The translations under genes and the position numbers were made by a program. From positions 11,522,501-11,586,500 of the forward strand of contig NC_088787.1 in the NCBI RefSeq assembly GCF_949628265.1: a stretch of DNA of 64,000 bases, in the 5' to 3' direction. Of this stretch, positions 13,071 through 26,480 are shown piece after piece. Position 1 is the stretch's first letter, and each line of letters starts with the position of its first letter. The notes beneath the pieces were generated by a model. The model saw only the letters and a program-made list of their open reading frames with translations. It made no database searches and was not told the origin of the DNA. This DNA comes from Cloeon dipterum (taxonomy: Eukaryota > Arthropoda > Insecta > Ephemeroptera > Baetidae).

Positions 13071-16000
13071 CTAGACTTGTTTATTTGATTTCTGCGTTGG
13101 ATGTTCTCAATAAGTCGCGATATTTTGTTTTTTTAAATAATATTTTTGTTTTAACCTTTAGAAGAAAAATAATATTAAAATATTTTAAAGCAATTAGCAA
13201 ATCACAATTTATTTGGGTTAAATTTAAACTTCAAAATCAACAATTTATTAATAAAAATATTTTAAAATTTTATTGAACCTTTTGATATCGATATTTTGTA
13301 TTTATTTTAATAATTTTTGATTACCTATTTTTAAATAAAATAATATGAATAAGTGGGATGTTAGTATAATTGTAATTATTCTGTAAAAAGAAAATATTTC
13401 TTCTTACGAATTCTCTAAACCATGGTTTAGGAATTTAATTAGTACGACTTTTACTCAGTGAATTTTTCTATTAAAAATAGCACATTTTCAGGATGCTCCA
13501 ATCTCCTATTTTTTTTTCAAAAACAATTCAAGGACAGAAACACACGGAAAAGAATTGAGAATGAAAACGAACAACCATTGAGAGTTTTCCGGCGTTACTA
13601 ACTGTTCCCAAGCTCTTATTTACAAGTCAGATATTGAGTTTCTAAATTTATATGAATCTTCGAAACTTTATAAGTGAAACTTTCAGTAAAAAATATGTAG
13701 ACTACACACATTACAAATTTAGATAATTTTACACTATTTTTACGGTTTTGTTAAATGCATCACATCAGATTTTTTAGCAATTTTAGACCTACAAAAACAG
13801 TTTTGCTGCCTCAAAAACCCTTAAAAATTTCAATTAGAGTCAATAATCTAAAATTCTCAACACAATTACTAACAAACAAAACTCTCCAGTAATTTTAAAG
13901 AATTAATAAAAATAAAAATTTTCATATCAGTTATGCAAAAAATATGAAAAGCGTTCCCTTGCGTCCACGTTTTTATCTCTCTTCATCCAAATAAATTAAG
14001 TGACTTGGCACACATAGCAATCGTTTTATTGAAAAGGCGCGTCGCCGCGTCTGTTATTGGGCCGATCGTTTTGATTCGGACTATGTAAAATCACCTGCAG
14101 CACTCGATTGGCCCGAATTCGTCCCGCGCCTGATTTGATTACAGCGAATAATGCACATTAAACAGGTTTGGCACACTCAAAAGCGGTTGGGTAATTGCGC
14201 CACAATTCTTTTTTTTTATTATTATTCTTAGCCTCTCGCGTTCACATGCTGCTGCTAGTATGGAGATTAGAATCGCGAGCAACAGCATTCCATTTAAAAT
14301 TATTAACACGATCAAAATGCACACCCTCCGTGCCTGTCCGGATTGTTGTATTATTTCCTCTTGCGCACTCGGTGAACGGCGCATAGCACTCTTTCTTTGG
14401 CAATCAAATTTTAATTAGCTCTTGCCACACACCGCCACGCACGACCTTTGAATTGATAATTTTTCGCCTTCTAAGCTAGAGTGCCGCGTTCTTTAATAAT
14501 TGAACTTATTTACTTTCATAACATGATGTCCGGTTTATTTTCGAGTTTAGACACATTTGAGAGGGAAAAATGCTAATTTACAATATGTTAATGATTCTTA
14601 CGCAGGAGATTTTCATATTCTTGTTAAACACTAATTCAGATTACTTATAATTTGATAAAGAATTAGTATTTATTTATTTATTAGTTAATCGGATCTAAAT
14701 TTATTTTGACATTTTATAAATTACATGGCCTACTGGAAAATTTATAAATTTGAAGTCATTGCTATTCACAAACGTCTCCTTAAAAATAAGAATTTTATTT
14801 TTCCCTAATATAATATTGTTTTACAGTTTTAACTGCGAATTTAAGTTTTTGAAGAGAATTAAAATAATTTAAATGGTTAAAAAGCGAGTAAATTCAAATT
14901 TATTTCTATTTTGAGAATTGTATATTTATAAATTTGTTTACAATTTTGAATGTATATCATTCATGGATTTTACTATTCATAATTATTCTATGCATAAATA
15001 TCAAAATTTCAAATTAAGCAAGAAAGGGCGAACAGTACTAGCGAAAAATTCTATAACGATCAATCACAAAGTAATAACACGCCGCACTGAGCCGCAAAAA
15101 ATCATAAAAATCAATAAGTGAGTGTTGAATTACAAAATTACACTGCCCTAGATCCGAGATAATTAATTATGAGTACACGAAAAATATTAAAAACCAATCA
15201 AATTTAGATCCTTTTAAAATACGCAAATTAACCTCTTTTACTCGTTCGTATTTGTGCCTTTTTGGTTTTACCACCTTTGATATAATTACGAATTTAGAGG
15301 CAAAGCCGAAAGTAGGTTTTGTGCTAACGTAATTAATGACGGATTCAAGCCCCAGGGGATCGAGGCCTCGCCTGTCACAACGGCCGTGTACGGCGAGTGT
15401 CGCTACTTTATTGCAACAGATTAACCGCTTCTCAGAAAACACAAATCCGAAAAAGCAGCCGCCGAACGCCGAACGCTGAACGCGCGCAGCAATTAAGTCC
15501 CGAGAGTCGAAACGAAAGGCAGCAAAATATGCAATTATTATTAGAAAAATACGATTGCCGCGCTCTCGAAAGTGTGCCGATTCATGTGGAGTAGTTATAA
15601 TAATGCAAGTGGCACAATTAATAATGCTATAATTACTATTATAGAGCGTTTGGAGTAAGTTGGAATTCCATGTCGCTCGAGTTACAAAATGCTAATGGTC
15701 GGTCGGTCGGTCGCCGAGAGAGCAAGTGAGTTTACAGTTAGGCAGGTGCATTGGGCATCTATTCCCAACAACGACGGCACCGGCCCCTGTGTCACGACCG
15801 ATAATCATGTTTATGCGGGGAGAGCTCCGTTCGATCGCTAATTGAGCACAGCCGATTTTTATCTACGGCATGTGGCTCTCTATTGTTAGTGGGCCATGCT
15901 CAATTCAAGTGGCAGACCGACACCCTCTTGCTTGATTTGAATTTTTTAGGAGCTGCAGTTGTACTGTACCTAACTTGAAAGGGCTTGCGTTATTTTTCTT

Positions 16001-19000
16001 ATTGTTAGTTTTATTATGTTAATAATTTCAAGATTTTAAAAATAATCCAACAGTTTTTAAAGATTAGGTAAATATACGAGATTTTGCTCAAACATTTCGT
16101 ATAAATTATGTTAATTATTTATGTTACTATAGTAGTTACCCAAATGGTTGCTTTTATTTATATTATCTCTACAAGAATAGAAACGCAATATTTTTTTAAA
16201 TTGTACTTTCAAAATGCAAATTTATATTTTAATACATAATAAAAACAAAAATTCAGTTGTTAAATAAAAATAAAAAAAATTAAAATAGAACTGAAAAAGA
16301 TTAAACTTTATATTGAACTTACTTTATGCTTAATTAGTTATTAAATACCTTATTTATTTTTAACTTATAAATAACTATGCCAATGTACATAAATATTATT
16401 AAAACATGTCAGTTACAGAGCTATTAGAAAGTACAACTGAAAAGTCGGTCTCTCTTTTACAAAGTGACAAAATTGACGTCAACTCGAGTGGTGTTCAAGA
16501 GTTACGTGCGAGCGCATAGAGTTCAGTCAACTTTCTTTCTTTGGCCAGCCAGCACAGCCGCTCCGGGGCCGGTTTGTTATGTACCTGCAGTGCTAATGCA
16601 TACATAGGTCGAGAGTTGGCAACCAACTCTCCGTGCCGGACAAACGCAGCCGCTCTGAATAAATAAATACATAAATGAGCATTCTGCTGAATTCATTAGA
16701 AACCATTCATTGCGATCGAAAAAGTAGAAAACAGCAGCTGCTGCTGCTGCTACCCTGTGTAAGCGAGATGAACAGTTGAAGTATAGACGCGAGATGTGAT
16801 TCGGCGCAGCAAATTTGGCGAAAAAGCGACGTTTTTGGAGCCGCACTTCCGGCGTTTGTCCTCGGTAGAAAACAAAAGCAGTCCAGTGGGGTCTCCACGC
16901 ACCTGACTGAGTTAGGAAGTCTCCCACGGCGATATATTCGTCCAGCCAAACGATGCGTCGCATTTTACTTTTTACTTGTTAGCACCTTTGTTTTCTCTGG
17001 TCTCAAAGATGGAGAACTCAACGTTTTCGGAGAAATTTGACAAAAAATTTAAGCGTCTGCTGTTACGCATTGTTAAAATACACGAAAGCTAAAATTCAGG
17101 CAAAAAAATAAGTTTAAGAGGCATGAGAATGACATGATGATTCTCCCTATGCAGTTAAACTTCACTCCATGCCTCGATCTTGCAATGAAATTCAAAGTTT
17201 TGCTCAGACCAAGAATTTTAATATGCTTCAACAGATCTCTGGATTTGTTAAAGCCCTTGAAATGGTTGACGAGAACTGTAAATCGGCTTTTTTCCAAGCA
17301 GATGTATTTATTATTTTAAACAATAAAATGTGCCACTCACGTGCACAACCAATTGCCAAAAATTCGATTTCCTCCATAAAAAATTTGAGCTAAAATGGAG
17401 TCATTTTTTAAATTAATACACTTTCTTGCTCAGTAAACCATTCCTTCAAATTTAGATTTTGTTAAATCTTGACAATTTCAGGGTTCTAATTCATCTGGAA
17501 AACCTTTTTTTAATTTTTGTCGAAAATTTAGATTTCCCCATATTTATGTTTTTCTTTTAGAAACACTGCAAAGTGTAAATGAAACAATAATTCGAACCAA
17601 GAAAATAAAGTATAAAGTACGCTATCCAGATCAGTCAGAGAACTCTCTGGCAGTCACCATATATTGCCTTTTGAGACACAAACAGAAATTATTTATGGAC
17701 CACCAACCTTACTGACTGAGTTAAATAAAAAATGAGTCCTTGAAAATAATACAGGTTTTTTTTAATATAGAAAAAGAACAGTTCAATTTTGTGCTGTCGA
17801 TATATTTCTGAGTGGTGAGCGCCTTCGCCCGCACGACGCAGGTGGCATAATTTTTATTAAATTTATTAGTACATATTATTCTCTCGCAGCAGTCGCCGAC
17901 GGCTGCCAAAACCTGTCCAGTTGCAAAAGAGCCTCATGCCCGCTTTAATTATAGATTAGGCAAATTTTGCGGTGCACACGCACGTACATCTCTGAAAATG
18001 ACGAGCAAGATGCCGACTTTAGAGATTGCGGTTTGTTTTGTTTAACCGTCTGGCGGCACAAAGAGAATGCAAATCCGGCAAATCTGACGGATCAGCCTTT
18101 TTGTGTTGTATAGCGGTCGCCGGGGGCTTTTTGTTCTAGATTGGCCGCAACAATGCGTCTTGCATCACTTGGCTCAACAAATAAAATGCCACCTGCAATT
18201 ACTTTCTTCCAGTTTCGGTTTTATCGCTCTCACATTTTTTCAAAAGATGTTTGAGACCCCGGATTTAAAGAATCGACTCGTTAAAAGTGAAACAATGCAG
18301 CCATCTAATTGAAATTCCTGCTGCCGAGCCGCTCCATTTTATTTTAAATTACTGACGATTTCCAACAAATTTTAGTGCAATCAACAAAAAGCAAAGTGTG
18401 TGCTCACGTTCACGCTCGCCGGCATCGGTTTTTTTCCTCTCATCCGGCCTGCAATCAACTGGGCGTCCGCAAATACAATAAAAATTGCGTCAATCAGCGG
18501 ACGTGTCGGGCGAAATTAATTTCATAACACCTTCGTGGAAGTACAGGAGAAATTCACGGAAGCAAAAAGCAAATTGCGAATGTGTCTGGCGGTGCTGGCT
18601 GGTGCTCTTCGAAAATTGCGGTGCTGACTTTCAAAAGGCGTGAAAAGCGCAAACACGAGATTAGGACAAAAACAGAGGAGATGCTGCCGAGTGAAAAAGA
18701 GCGTTTACGACGTGACTCTCAACTTTGTTTTGATGCCTTTTTTCCAGTCATTTCCTTGCCTTATAGCGAAAATAAACTGCGTTGCACTCGAAGGGAAAAC
18801 ACCTGCACGCTCGAATGGAATTCTGAGCCTTTTTGGAATACTTTGCACAGAAAACTCTATAGCATTTTCGACGCTGACGCTACAAAATTTATATAATTTA
18901 ATACAAAAATCGTTATCTGTATCTTTTTTAGCTAAGAAGTATTTTTTTAAATAGGAATTCTTGTGAGAAGAAGGATGAAAAATCAAATTTTATTGATTTA

Positions 19001-21573
19001 CATTCGGAAAACCTAAAATTTCAATAGGTTTCTCTCACAATACTTTTGATAAATTTATTTAACACAGTTTTTGGCAGTTGAAATAATTAAATAATCCTAT
19101 TACATAACCAGGATTTTTAATTCATTAATAATCTAGCATCCATTTTAAAATTATTGCGAGTGTGGATTCCATCCCGCCAAACTTGATAGTTTATATCCAC
19201 AAGAGAGACCATAAATTTAGGCAGCTGGCCTACAAACTTAGGTCCGAATGGTTTGCAGCTCACCTGAATGATTTCGTAACAGTCGGAGTGTAGAGAAGTG
19301 CAAAGCGCTCGCGGTGATGTCTGTCTAAATATCTGTGGTTTTATTGCTTTAATTTGCACCCGTGGCGTTTCGGTTGATTTGCCATTTTTGGGTCAAGTCG
19401 CTCCACGAATGAATCAAACCGAGAGCGAGGTCGTAAAATGCTGGGCGCAAAAAATGCGAGAAAAGAGCAAAAATGGGATTGCTATATGCGGTCGCTGCGT
19501 TTTCTAGGGCTAAATATACTTCTTGCTGCCTTCACCGTTATCGAGCGATGAAAACATTTGATCAAATTTAGATTTTATCTAGCGCTGCCAGTAAGAGCTC
19601 GTAATATCATTAATGACATATTGCTACAGGGAAAATTACGAAAATGACATAATCTTTTGTCTTTTATCCTATTTACTTTTGTATAGTTATTTAGCAAGAA
19701 GAATTTTATACAGGAAAAATATTTGTTCCTTTGTTTAATTTTATATTTTATTTAATAAAAATTATCCTAAGTTTTGTATTTTTATTATTTTGAAGACAAA
19801 GTTAGTATTGAAACGCGTTTCTATGTATAGTTGATCAATGTTAATTGATAAATTAGTAAAAAAAATTAAAACTGGCGTTCCTGCTCTTTAGATAAATTAA
19901 CAACATTGAACAATAACTGTATCGATTGTTAATGAGATTTATGCTTATCAATTTTGCATTTCTTCGTGTTAAGGAATTTTAAGAATACAATATTTTGCTA
20001 ACTTCCAATAAATCATGACATGTCTCACGGTTACAAATTCTTAATAAGTTCGTAATTCCTGCAATCTGGTTTCTACAGTGAAATTAACTTAAAAACATAC
20101 ATTAATCGCTATAAACGCACAGTTTTACCAAATAAAGACATGAGCATAATCATAAAAAATAGTCATTAGCGTGGCTGAACGAAAGTTATTCCTCGTTAGC
20201 TTCTTCTCGGAAAAAACGCCCACAAGACGGTTGCTCGCTTTTGGTGTCGGACCGAGTTCGACGGCCCATTGTTGCTGGATGGAAATAATAATAAAAAATC
20301 TCGCTCATCCTCCGACTGCCTCTCTGCTTTTGTGCATGCGAAGGAAGCCACGCGGCACGATTTTCGCGGCGTGGGACGATTGCACACCAGCTAAAAGCTA
20401 AACTCGGTGCCGAAATCGTCACCCACTCGCCGCCGACTGGAACCAATTCTTCTTCTTCTTCCTCGCGTGACTCATTTTTCCCCTTTGTTCTTTTCTCCGC
20501 AGTTTTACTTTTCGTGTTTTCGTTTGTCGCGCTCTTTTGACAATTAGAACTATACGTTTTCTCAATTAATTAACTTTCTCTGCGATTAATAATACACGTG
20601 TGGCTAATTTTACAAGACGTGGCGAATCGGTCGCTGGCACCTGTGTCTGCAATTTCTACCGAGCCGAAATCACGTTTCCCCTAGAGCGAGAAAATTAGGA
20701 ATTATGAACAAGAAAAAGGTCTTGCTGAACCAATGCTCTTCAATCAGATTTGTACGCAGTCGAAACAAAATCTTTGCAAGACTTTAAAAATTGGTTTCAA
20801 TCAAAATCTCCTTTCGTCATCCTCTCCTCATTTTTACCCAATCAAATAATTTACTTTTACTTCTAGAAAAATCAATTCATGTGCGTTTCTCGTCCGCATG
20901 GTGGCAGATAATTTGCGAACACAAACGGAATGTGAAATTATTTTTGGCAGGGGCGGCGAGACCGACGCAAAAGAGAAACTTTGATCGCACGTGTGGGAAT
21001 TTCCGTGCATCAAATTGCAGCTCACCAATATCCGTTAGATCCTAAGAATACATTATCCACTCTAAATACAATGCGCTGATATTCCGATTTTAGATGTCCC
21101 TACAATTCTCATTTAATTTTTAAATTTAACGTTAATTACTTTGCAAACTTAATTATATTACTTTTTTATTCTATATAAAAGTTTTGTTGGTAAATTTTTA
21201 TTTAATAAAATTTAAAAAAAAACATTGCATTATTTAATTTTAAGTTGTTTGTCATTTTTATTATTTTATTTTAAAATTTATTGTTTTATGTACATTTATA
21301 TTGTTAAATTATTTTGAAAATATGAGTTATTTTTCTTTTAAATAATCTAGCAAATCGATTTCTAAGAATAAATATCTAAATTGCATCTGTCTTTAATGTG
21401 GATGGAGAATATATTCTAAATATTAATAATATCTTGAATTCACGTTAAGTAAATAAATATTAATAGCAAATAACTGAAAAAAAATGAAAATTAAATCAAA
21501 TTTTCACGCAGTGAAATTTGTCCATTCATTTTTCTGCTGTAATTAAACCGTTTTCTTTCGTGAACTGTTGCAG
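13071..21573. other. non-coding stretch upstream of plus-strand exons
   Basis: Nothing recognisable as protein-coding or RNA gene was found. GC-richer islands occur at about 14030-14480, 15370-15940, 16430-16990, 17780-18870, 19290-19550 and 20170-20700. A GGTC tandem run is at 15697-15713 and a short CTG run at 16736-16750. If the exons starting at 21574 belong to a long gene, this may be its last large intron. Confidence 0.5.
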
Positions 21574-23867
21574 AGGAGGAAGACGAGTGGCGCAGTCCGC
21601 CGAGCTGGTCGCCGCCGAGGGTGGCGGCGGCGCCGCCAGCCCCCGACCTGTCACTGCCGCGGCCGCGACGTGTGCACCAGCCGCAGCCGCTCGACGAGCC
21701 GGCCATCAAGCCACACAGGGTGCCCAGCTTCGTGGACAAGCAGGAGGCCCCCCGCAGGCGAAACAGAGACCCTGAGCTCAGGCAGCGCTCGCCCTCACCC
21801 TTGTCCCCCAGGGAGAGGTTTCAGGTAAATTTTTATGAGCTTTTTTTTTTCAAATCAGTGAATTAAGATTGTAAAATAAATTAACACAAAAGTTGGAAGC
21901 ACGATTTATGAAATTTTAAGCTGTTTTACTTTACTATAATTACTGAAAAACTGTCAAAATGTTATCTTAAGATGTCCATATCGGCAAAAAATCTTTTATT
22001 TTTCCTGAAATTATTCAGAATTTTATTCAAAATTAAATCTGAATTAATTATAAATCAAGCTGAACATCAGAGGAAAGTCTTAAAGAAATGTTTGAGCATT
22101 GAAGAGGCTATTGATATTTTTTATAAATGTTGAAAATTTCATAATGTAAAGTTTTGCGTTCTTTCCTGATTCTAAGAATAAGTTAAGCTCTACAAATAAT
22201 TTTGAATATTAAAAAATGTGTGGTCCATTCTGAATCTAGATAACATCTAATAAAAATAGTATTTTTTATTACATTTGAACTAATCTTAATTGATAAAAGT
22301 CATTTACAATGCGTGAAAACCGAATAAATTATAAAAATATCTAACAAATTCCGAGTATTAATAATTTATTTGGTTTTATATTTTGTAAAAGTATTTTTCA
22401 ATCCATAAATTGCAAACAAATAAAACTAAATGATTTCTTTTTAAAAATTGAAAAAGCTACAGCAAACTTTTAAAACTGAAGAAAGTAACAAAAGACCTGT
22501 GCTACATGTTTTTTTTATTGTTTTTTTTTCGTTGTAGTCATCACTAGTTTTATTCAGGAAATGAAATCAAAGATGAGTTCTCTAAAATTTAACTATATTG
22601 TGTTGTCAGGACGCAAAAGAAAAGTTCCATCGGATGGAGCGAGAAAAGATCGACGAATTGCAGTTGCGGCTGGAGCGGCGGCGGCAAGAGACTGCGGCGG
22701 CCAACGTCGCGGCCGCCATGTCGTCGGGCCGGGCGCCGCCCACGGAGGCCAGAGGCCAGTTCCGGGCCGTGCCGGTGCGCAACTTGTCCGACGACGAGCT
22801 GGACGACGAGGAGGGCTTCGAGCCGGTGCTGATTCCGCTCAAGGAGACCGAGGAGCAACGCCGCCGCACCTCGCACGAGCTGGCGAAAGAGTTCAACAAC
22901 AAACGACGCTCGTACCACCAGCTCTCCACCCCGTCCAGTGGCTACCACGAACTCGCTGAGCACGAGAGGTTCCCCGGCCTCGACAGGCAGACGGCCAGGC
23001 TCAACCACCACTTCCAGGTACAGAAATTAAAATTTTAAATGTAATAAAACGTAGGTTTTTTTATACACGGTGGCTATTATTCTAAACAAAGAGTCCAAGA
23101 AAAGTTGTTTTTACTTAAATTTTTAGGTAAACAGTTCAGGTCGAAGAAATACGTATTGCAATATAAGAAAAAACTTTTGATTTGTGCGCAGAATTTTTTA
23201 AAATGGCGACTATTAGAGTCTGCTATTTATGGAAGATTTCCTAATGTTATAATCTCACTTTAACGAATTTTAAATATTGTGTTAAAAAATAGGATGTTAC
23301 TTTTTTAATGACCAAGAATTTCAACAAATTTGATAAATTATTCAGTCAAAGAATACTCGCTTATTAACATATTTTGTGGAGGAAGAGGTTTTAAAAGCTT
23401 TTTAACATTGAAAAATTAAAACATTTATTCTTAAAATAATAATTAATAAATTAAGTATAAGAAAAAACCGTTTTGATATTAAAAGCGTGCATCGTGGGTA
23501 GTCATAAATACAATTTTAAATTTCAATTCGCAGCTTTTTTAAAAATGGTGAACTTTAGCCGCCGTTTGAAAATCTCTCTTGAAATAGATTTAATTTTTGC
23601 AATGCTGCTCCTTTAGCGCTTAGAAACAATTTTAATTTAATTTGTCTCACCGGCCATATTTTCGTATAAGACCCTAGAGAAATAATTCCGAATATTAATC
23701 TTAACAAAACAAATGTAATATTTTTTTAAATTGTGTGATTTCAGGAGCGGTATAGGCACAGCTATGCAGAGCCCGAGTATTTCAACCGGCAGCAGGGGAT
23801 GCGAAGGTACACGCCGAACGGGGCGCCTCCCCTGTCGAACAGGCTGGCCGGCATCCATCCGTACTGA
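21574..23867 (+). CDS. 3' terminal three exons of a large gene (possible Par-3/Bazooka-like scaffold)
   Basis: Three exons join cleanly: 21574-21824, 22610-23017 and 23745-23867, with stop TGA at 23865-23867. The first begins after TTGCAG with two bases completing a codon from an upstream exon outside my view. Both internal junctions are phase 0 with GT-AG ends. About 260 residues result. They contain a Pro/Arg-rich segment (SPSPLSPRERFQ), a charged helix-forming segment (DAKEKFHRMEREKIDELQ, likely coiled coil), an acidic patch (NLSDDELDDEEGF) and a Tyr/Arg-rich tail ending LAGIHPY. Codon third positions are strongly GC-rich, unlike the AT-rich introns. The style resembles the C-terminal tail of insect polarity scaffolds such as Bazooka/Par-3. 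That identity is a low-confidence guess; the existence of the gene is not in doubt. Confidence 0.75.
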
Positions 23868-24500
23868 TGTCGAAACGTGTGGGGCAATGGGAGTTTTGTT
23901 AAGTTCGTGCGAGAGTGAATCTGCGATCCGGAGAAAACGACTCTTTTGCTAATTTTTATAATTTAAAAATTACAAAGGCTCGTTTTCTCCTAGCGGTTTT
24001 TAGAGCAATTTGTCTCGATCATTATTGGGGGCTTTTCCTTTTTTAAAATGTCACGGACTGTGCCTGGAGTTTTGGTCAAAACTTTTGGCTCCAGTCTGAC
24101 GCAAGTGCGGAATTCACGGACCTTTTGACGGATTTTGGGGAAAATCTCGACAAAGAACACGTCTAAACTATTGCTCAGCGAAAAGGAAATGCCGATTTTG
24201 ATTGGGAAAATTGCGATATTTTTTTATTATCTGCTTCAGAAGTGTGTGGGAGATGTGAGATGAACTCGAATCGTGTGTATAATAAGTGAAAACAAAGTCC
24301 CAGCAGTGCAGCTGGATTGCCATAAAAATTTTACTGTCTGCGCGCGAGTAAAGAATAAAAGAGGACCGTTCTGTGTCTGTATTATCAACTAACAAAAGTT
24401 TACTGTTAAAAACGCATTGTAACAATCCTTTCGTGAGACGCGATATTATCCTCGAAAATTGACGAAAAAAAATTATAATTAAATAAAACGGTAAAATCCT
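23868..24500 (+). other. probable 3' UTR of the plus-strand gene
   Basis: No coding frame continues after the stop. AATAAA motifs occur at 24354-24359 and 24482-24487, either of which could direct polyadenylation. Confidence 0.5.
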
Positions 24501-24946
24501 TTCGATTTCTCGGAGATCGTTAACGTCGTGTCCGAAATGAAGTTCTCATGTGATCAAGAGTCATTTATTGTGTACTTTATTGTCTGTGTTGTGTGGCTCA
24601 TTCCCAATCCCTGATGTGACAGCTAGAGGAATCACCGCAATAAAGCATAATTTTTAATCCAAACACCCGATGCAGTTTATATCTCGTAAAAATCCCAATG
24701 GTTGTTAATCTTGACCAAAAACGAGCGTGGAATTTGATATTTCTCTCCATAGAAGAACTCATATGAATTGGACGGTAAAAATCTTGCTTTTTGTCAAGAA
24801 AAATAGATTCAAGAGCTAGATTGTAAAAGAGCATGAAGTCTAAAACTCTATAAAGATCAAGGAAATCTGGAAATGAAGACACGTTGGAATTTGTTAACTG
24901 GAACGGTTTGATTTAGGAATACAGGGCAACAATTGGAATTAATTTG

Positions 24947-25094
24947 AAATCGTCCTTGTCCCGGCAAAATTGCGTAACTTTCAACAACCAAACGCGAATT
25001 TCCTTGTTGCAAGAAAAGGTCAACAATCAATTTGACAATGAAAATTTGGGTGTTTGTTGAACGTTGCGCAATTTTGCCGGGACCAGGACGAAAT
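24947..25094 (-). mobile_element. 148-bp palindromic MITE, copy 1
   Basis: Both ends carry inverted copies of a sequence reading AAATCGTCC(T)(G/T)GTCCCGGCAAAATTGCG, followed by GTTCAACAA. The same 148-bp element lies in the opposite orientation at 28341-28488, and a truncated copy at 54580-54700. It has no coding capacity. Target duplications are not clear. Confidence 0.8.
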
Positions 25095-25499
25095 ATTGAC
25101 TACCAAAGACAGTTGATTAAATTGTTTGCATGAATACAAATCGCAGTAATAAAAGTCGAGTTTAAGATTTAGCCTAATTTAAATAATAAAAATAACAGTT
25201 ATTTTCAATTATTTTTTCGCTTTATTTCGATTCTTTTCGTACCGATCTATCCAATGGTGTGAAAATAATGGAGCAAATTCTCCTTCTGCTGAAAAAAATC
25301 TTGATTGTCAATAAAAATACAAGCTCACTGCTTGGTTAGCATGGGCTTTGAGGTAAAGGGAAAATATTTTTTAGATTTTCGCTGTATACTGATCCGCTTT
25401 ATTTTGGCTAATAAACAAGTTTTAGGCAAAGGAAATAGAATTGTGACGTGAGTCAGGATAGCGAACATAACGTTTTGTTACAGGATGACAATTGAAAAT

Positions 25500-25795
25500 T
25501 ATTTCAATCAGCAGTTGGTCGATAAAAAATTTGTTCTAAAATTTGCAATTATCAACAAAAGACCGTAAAACCGTAGAAATTTAAATTTTTCGAATTTTCT
25601 CCAAAATTTACACCACTTGGCCACATTTTCTTGGCAGATTTCGATTCCTCTCGTCGAGATCTGTCCAACAGCGTATGAAATCTTTTTGGGAAACTCTTTG
25701 TTGTGAAATAAATTAGGATTTAAATAAGAAGACAAGTGGTTTTCACAATTTTTTGGCTGCTTGTTGAAATTTCCTTTGTTGTCTAACAATATTGC
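25500..25795 (-). repeat. dispersed repeat, reverse copy
   Basis: The reverse complement aligns with 61878-62120, sharing CAGATCTCGACGAGAGGAATCG, CCAAGAAAAT and TTTTGGAGAAAATT. A 93-codon open frame runs through this copy on the minus strand, but the other copies are in different frames, so it is not treated as a gene. A shorter relative lies near 25210-25300. Confidence 0.6.
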
Positions 25796-26079
25796 TTGAC
25801 AATGAGAAACTAAAACTCATGGTCATAGGTCATAAAAATAATTTTAACAAGACCTTTAGAATAAATAACTTAAAAAACTTCTGACGTCACAATGAACTGG
25901 CTGATCTAATCATATTCTCCAAAATATAATTTATTTCAATCAACCACGTCCAAATGAGATTGTGATTCTTGTTTTAATTCATTAAACAAATTATTTCCTT
26001 ACGTCTATAAGTGGTGTTAAGTTCACTTAACAAGTCATAATAATTAGCTTTACAGTTACGAGCAAGTCGTTTATAGAAG

Positions 26080-26480
26080 CTGACGAGATTACTCAACGAG
26101 ATCATTGCACACAGGCGCCGCGTTTCGATCGGTTCACGCGAGGCGCGATCGGATATTTGCATTTTCCCACAGCGCCTAATTGAGCGTCGCGCGCGCGCGA
26201 TTTAAGAGATCTGCTCGCTCGCGAACAAAGGCCAGCATTGCGCCGCGAGTGAGCAAGTGAAAGGGTGTTCGAAAGAGCAATGTGGATGGATGTGCCCGGC
26301 GGGGAAAGTAGGTCGGCCCCCACAATGCAAAGCGCACACAAGAAAAGACGCCCTCGGTGCGCGCATTGCAATATTTTTATTTATCTCTTCAGGCTGAGAC
26401 ATACAGACCAATCGATCAGATCAGTCGCACAGCGCGCTCACTCAGCCAAAAATTAGCCATTCATTCCGCTTGGCGCTGAA
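26080..26480. promoter_or_regulatory. CpG-rich segment between genes
   Basis: A CpG-dense segment (CGCGCGCGCG near 26190) lies in AT-rich intergenic DNA, about 2.2 kb past the plus-strand gene. No coding frame is convincing. It may be an unannotated promoter or conserved element. Confidence 0.2.

Noticed and set aside
25508..25789. 93-codon minus-strand frame
   Set aside because: It lies in a dispersed repeat whose other copies are in different frames, with no conserved protein.
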